NCBI RefSeq assembly: GCF_022829345.1
Contig: NZ_JAKSXV010000089.1
Span: 1 to 64,000 of the forward strand
DNA length: 64,000 nucleotides
Source: Methylobacterium sp. J-090
GTDB taxonomy: Bacteria; Pseudomonadota; Alphaproteobacteria; Rhizobiales; Beijerinckiaceae
Reading direction: 5' to 3'
The notes under the pieces were generated by a model. The model did not search any database, had not been told where the DNA came from, and worked only from the letters and a program-made list of their open reading frames with translations. Positions 62,960 to 64,000 of the stretch are shown here, piece by piece. How positions within the stretch are numbered: the first letter of the stretch is position 1; each line of letters begins with the position of its first letter. A program made the translations under genes and the position numbers.

Positions 62960-63340
62960 ATGCTGATCGATGATCCCCTGGTGAAGGCCGAGGTCGAGGC
63001 CGCGTTCGCCCACTACGAGGCGGCGCTGGTCGGCAACGACGTCGCGACGCTCGAAGCCCTGTTCCACGACGATTCCCGCACCATCCGCTACGGCGGGGCC
63101 GAGAACCTGTACGGCATGGACGCGATCCGCGCCTTCCGCCGGTCCCGCTCGCCGCAAGGCCTCGCCCGCGACCTCTCGGGCACGGTCATCACCACCTACG
63201 GACGAGACTGCGCCGTGGCGATGACGCTGTTCACGCGCGCGGGCGCACCGGATCGGATCGGGCGGCAGAGCCAGACCTGGCTGCGGTTTCCCGATGGCTG
63301 GAAGGTCGTCGCGGCCCATGTCAGCGTCATCGACGCGTAG
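62960..63340 (+). CDS. atzH: AtzH/HpxZ-like NTF2-fold protein
   Basis: A 126-residue AtzH (DUF3225/HpxZ) protein. It has VEAAFAHYEAALVGNDVATLEALFHDDSRTIRYGGAENLYGMDAIRAFRRSR, the family signature, and ends WLRFPDGWKVVAAHVSVIDA. AtzH is proposed to process the 1,3-dicarboxyurea made by AtzE. ATG 62960 is chosen; GTG 62951 overlaps the atzE stop and would couple translation. The last codons lie in a 29-base unit repeated directly after the stop. Confidence 0.88.
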   Translation: MLIDDPLVKAEVEAAFAHYEAALVGNDVATLEALFHDDSRTIRYGGAENLYGMDAIRAFRRSRSPQGLARDLSGTVITTYGRDCAVAMTLFTRAGAPDRIGRQSQTWLRFPDGWKVVAAHVSVIDA

Positions 63341-63396
63341 AACCCCGTGTGAGCGTCATCGACGCGTCGACCCCCGTGTCGGCGTCATCGATGCGT
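63323..63396 (+). repeat. 29-bp direct repeats spanning the atzH stop codon
   Basis: Units at 63323-63351 and 63352-63380 differ at only three positions, and a third partial unit runs to 63396. The first unit contains the last six atzH codons and its TAG, so the array looks like a duplication of the gene end. Confidence 0.8.
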
Positions 63397-63490
63397 GCCC
63401 TGATACGACACGACGACCATCGGATCGGTCTTACGAAGTCCGATTGATCGCTTCGCGATGCGGGTGCCGACCTGGCTCGAGCGCCGCGCG

Positions 63491-63562
63491 GGGTTCCTTG
63501 GCGTAGGATTCCTTGGCGTAGCATTCCTTGGCGCGGGGTCCTGGGGCGCGGGGTCCCGGGCG
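63491..63562 (+). repeat. 15-bp tandem repeats near the rutD 3' end
   Basis: About five units from 63491 (GGGTTCCTTGGCGTA, GGATTCCTTGGCGTA, GCATTCCTTGGCGCG, then decaying). They lie in the 232-base space between convergent atzH and rutD. Confidence 0.75.
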
Positions 63563-63572
63563 TCGGCCGCCG

Positions 63573-64000
63573 TCACGGTCGATCGAGGAAGCCCAGAAGC
63601 GTCCCGGTGACGGCCTCGGCCCGCGTCACCGAGTGGGCGTGGCCGCCGTCGAGGGCGAGATCGAGGCCCGCGTTCGGCAGCCCCGCGGCGAGCCGCTCGG
63701 AAGCGGTGAACGGCACGAGGACGTCGTCGCGCGCGGCCATCACCAGGGTCTCGTGCGGCACCCCGCCGAGGCGTCCCGTCAGGTCGAACGCTTCGAGCGC
63801 GGCGATGCGGGCGAGAACGGTGTCGGCGCCGGGGAAATGCGCCAGGGCATGGGCCTCGTCCGCGGCGAGGCGATCGGCGTTCGCCGAGATCCAGGGCGCC
63901 GGATACAGGTAGGTCGCCTGGGCCCGGACGAAGGCCTCGGGGCCGGCCTCGGTCAGCAACGCCTTGCGGGCGGAGAAACAGCGCCGGGTCGCCGGGTCCA
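63573..64000 (-). CDS. rutD: Aminoacrylate hydrolase RutD (C-terminal part; continues beyond the window)
   Basis: The last 142 residues of an alpha/beta hydrolase running off the right edge. The visible part matches RutD well: [24 protein letters not shown], then [44 protein letters not shown] (catalytic Asp strand) and DGGHAHSVT (catalytic His). RutD removes aminoacrylate in the Rut uracil-degradation pathway. The rest of rutABCDEFG would lie beyond 64000. Being convergent with atzH, it belongs to a different transcript from the GntR-linked genes. Confidence 0.85.
   Translation of the reverse strand, partial: DPATRRCFSARKALLTEAGPEAFVRAQATYLYPAPWISANADRLAADEAHALAHFPGADTVLARIAALEAFDLTGRLGGVPHETLVMAARDDVLVPFTASERLAAGLPNAGLDLALDGGHAHSVTRAEAVTGTLLGFLDRP

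Overview
The window reads as about 70 % GC chromosomal DNA from a Methylobacterium-like alphaproteobacterium (order Hyphomicrobiales). The assignment rests on the oxalate genes (an OxlT-type transporter end and frc), the Tad/Cpa pilus locus, the many N-scavenging amidohydrolases, frequent GTG/TTG starts and the near absence of AT-rich DNA. No rRNA, tRNA, CRISPR array, integrase or insertion sequence was seen.

Layout. (1) 1-7.3 kb: the 3' end of an oxalate/formate antiporter gene, a COG0523 metal-chaperone GTPase behind a strong palindrome that looks like a Zur box, an esterase/NTF2/OsmC group, a PAS protein, formyl-CoA:oxalate CoA-transferase (frc), and an HPP-CBS membrane protein. (2) 7.3-10.4 kb: a GT61-family glycosyltransferase, a gene-free stretch that becomes AT-rich, and a Tat-exported ferritin-like protein. 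(3) 10.5-23.9 kb: a complete tight-adherence (Tad/Flp) pilus locus. It holds prepilin peptidase, Flp pilin, CpaB, CpaE, CpaF, TadB, TadC, three TadE/F/G-type proteins, two unrecognised envelope proteins, TadD lipoprotein, secretin CpaC and a small lipoprotein. (4) 23.9-29.3 kb: unrelated housekeeping or stress genes, including a hexapeptide acyltransferase, an SMR transporter, a serine hydrolase, an HdeD-like membrane protein fused to a papain-like domain, and a DUF4239 protein.

(5) 29.6-64 kb: about 34 kb devoted almost entirely to purine, pyrimidine, biuret and amide nitrogen. It contains a molybdenum hydroxylase (FAD subunit plus a fused Fe-S/Mo subunit), a Tat-exported formamidase, allophanate hydrolase AtzF with a LysR regulator, and biuret hydrolase BiuH. 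A first BMP-type ABC transporter follows, its operon interrupted by a BrnT/BrnA toxin-antitoxin pair and carrying formamidase AmiF. Then come factor-independent urate oxidase, an NCS2 purine permease, and a fused OHCU decarboxylase/HIU hydrolase. A second BMP ABC transporter is in one operon with 8-oxoguanine deaminase, behind a candidate nucleoside porin. A GntR regulator follows, with an isochorismatase-family hydrolase, a second NCS2-like permease, the AtzG-AtzE-AtzH 1-carboxybiuret hydrolase complex, and the end of rutD (uracil degradation).

How it fits together: oxidised or ordinary purines enter through the porin and ABC system 2. 8-oxoguanine deaminase yields urate, and uricase plus the fused decarboxylase/hydrolase carry urate to allantoin. 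BiuH and AtzEGH make allophanate from biuret or carboxybiuret, and AtzF releases ammonia and CO2. The two formamidases and RutD point to further amide and pyrimidine nitrogen recovery. No cyanuric acid hydrolase, allantoinase or other Rut gene is visible in the window. Four small secreted proteins sharing a TAPGG motif are scattered through this region and are the most unusual uncharacterised element.
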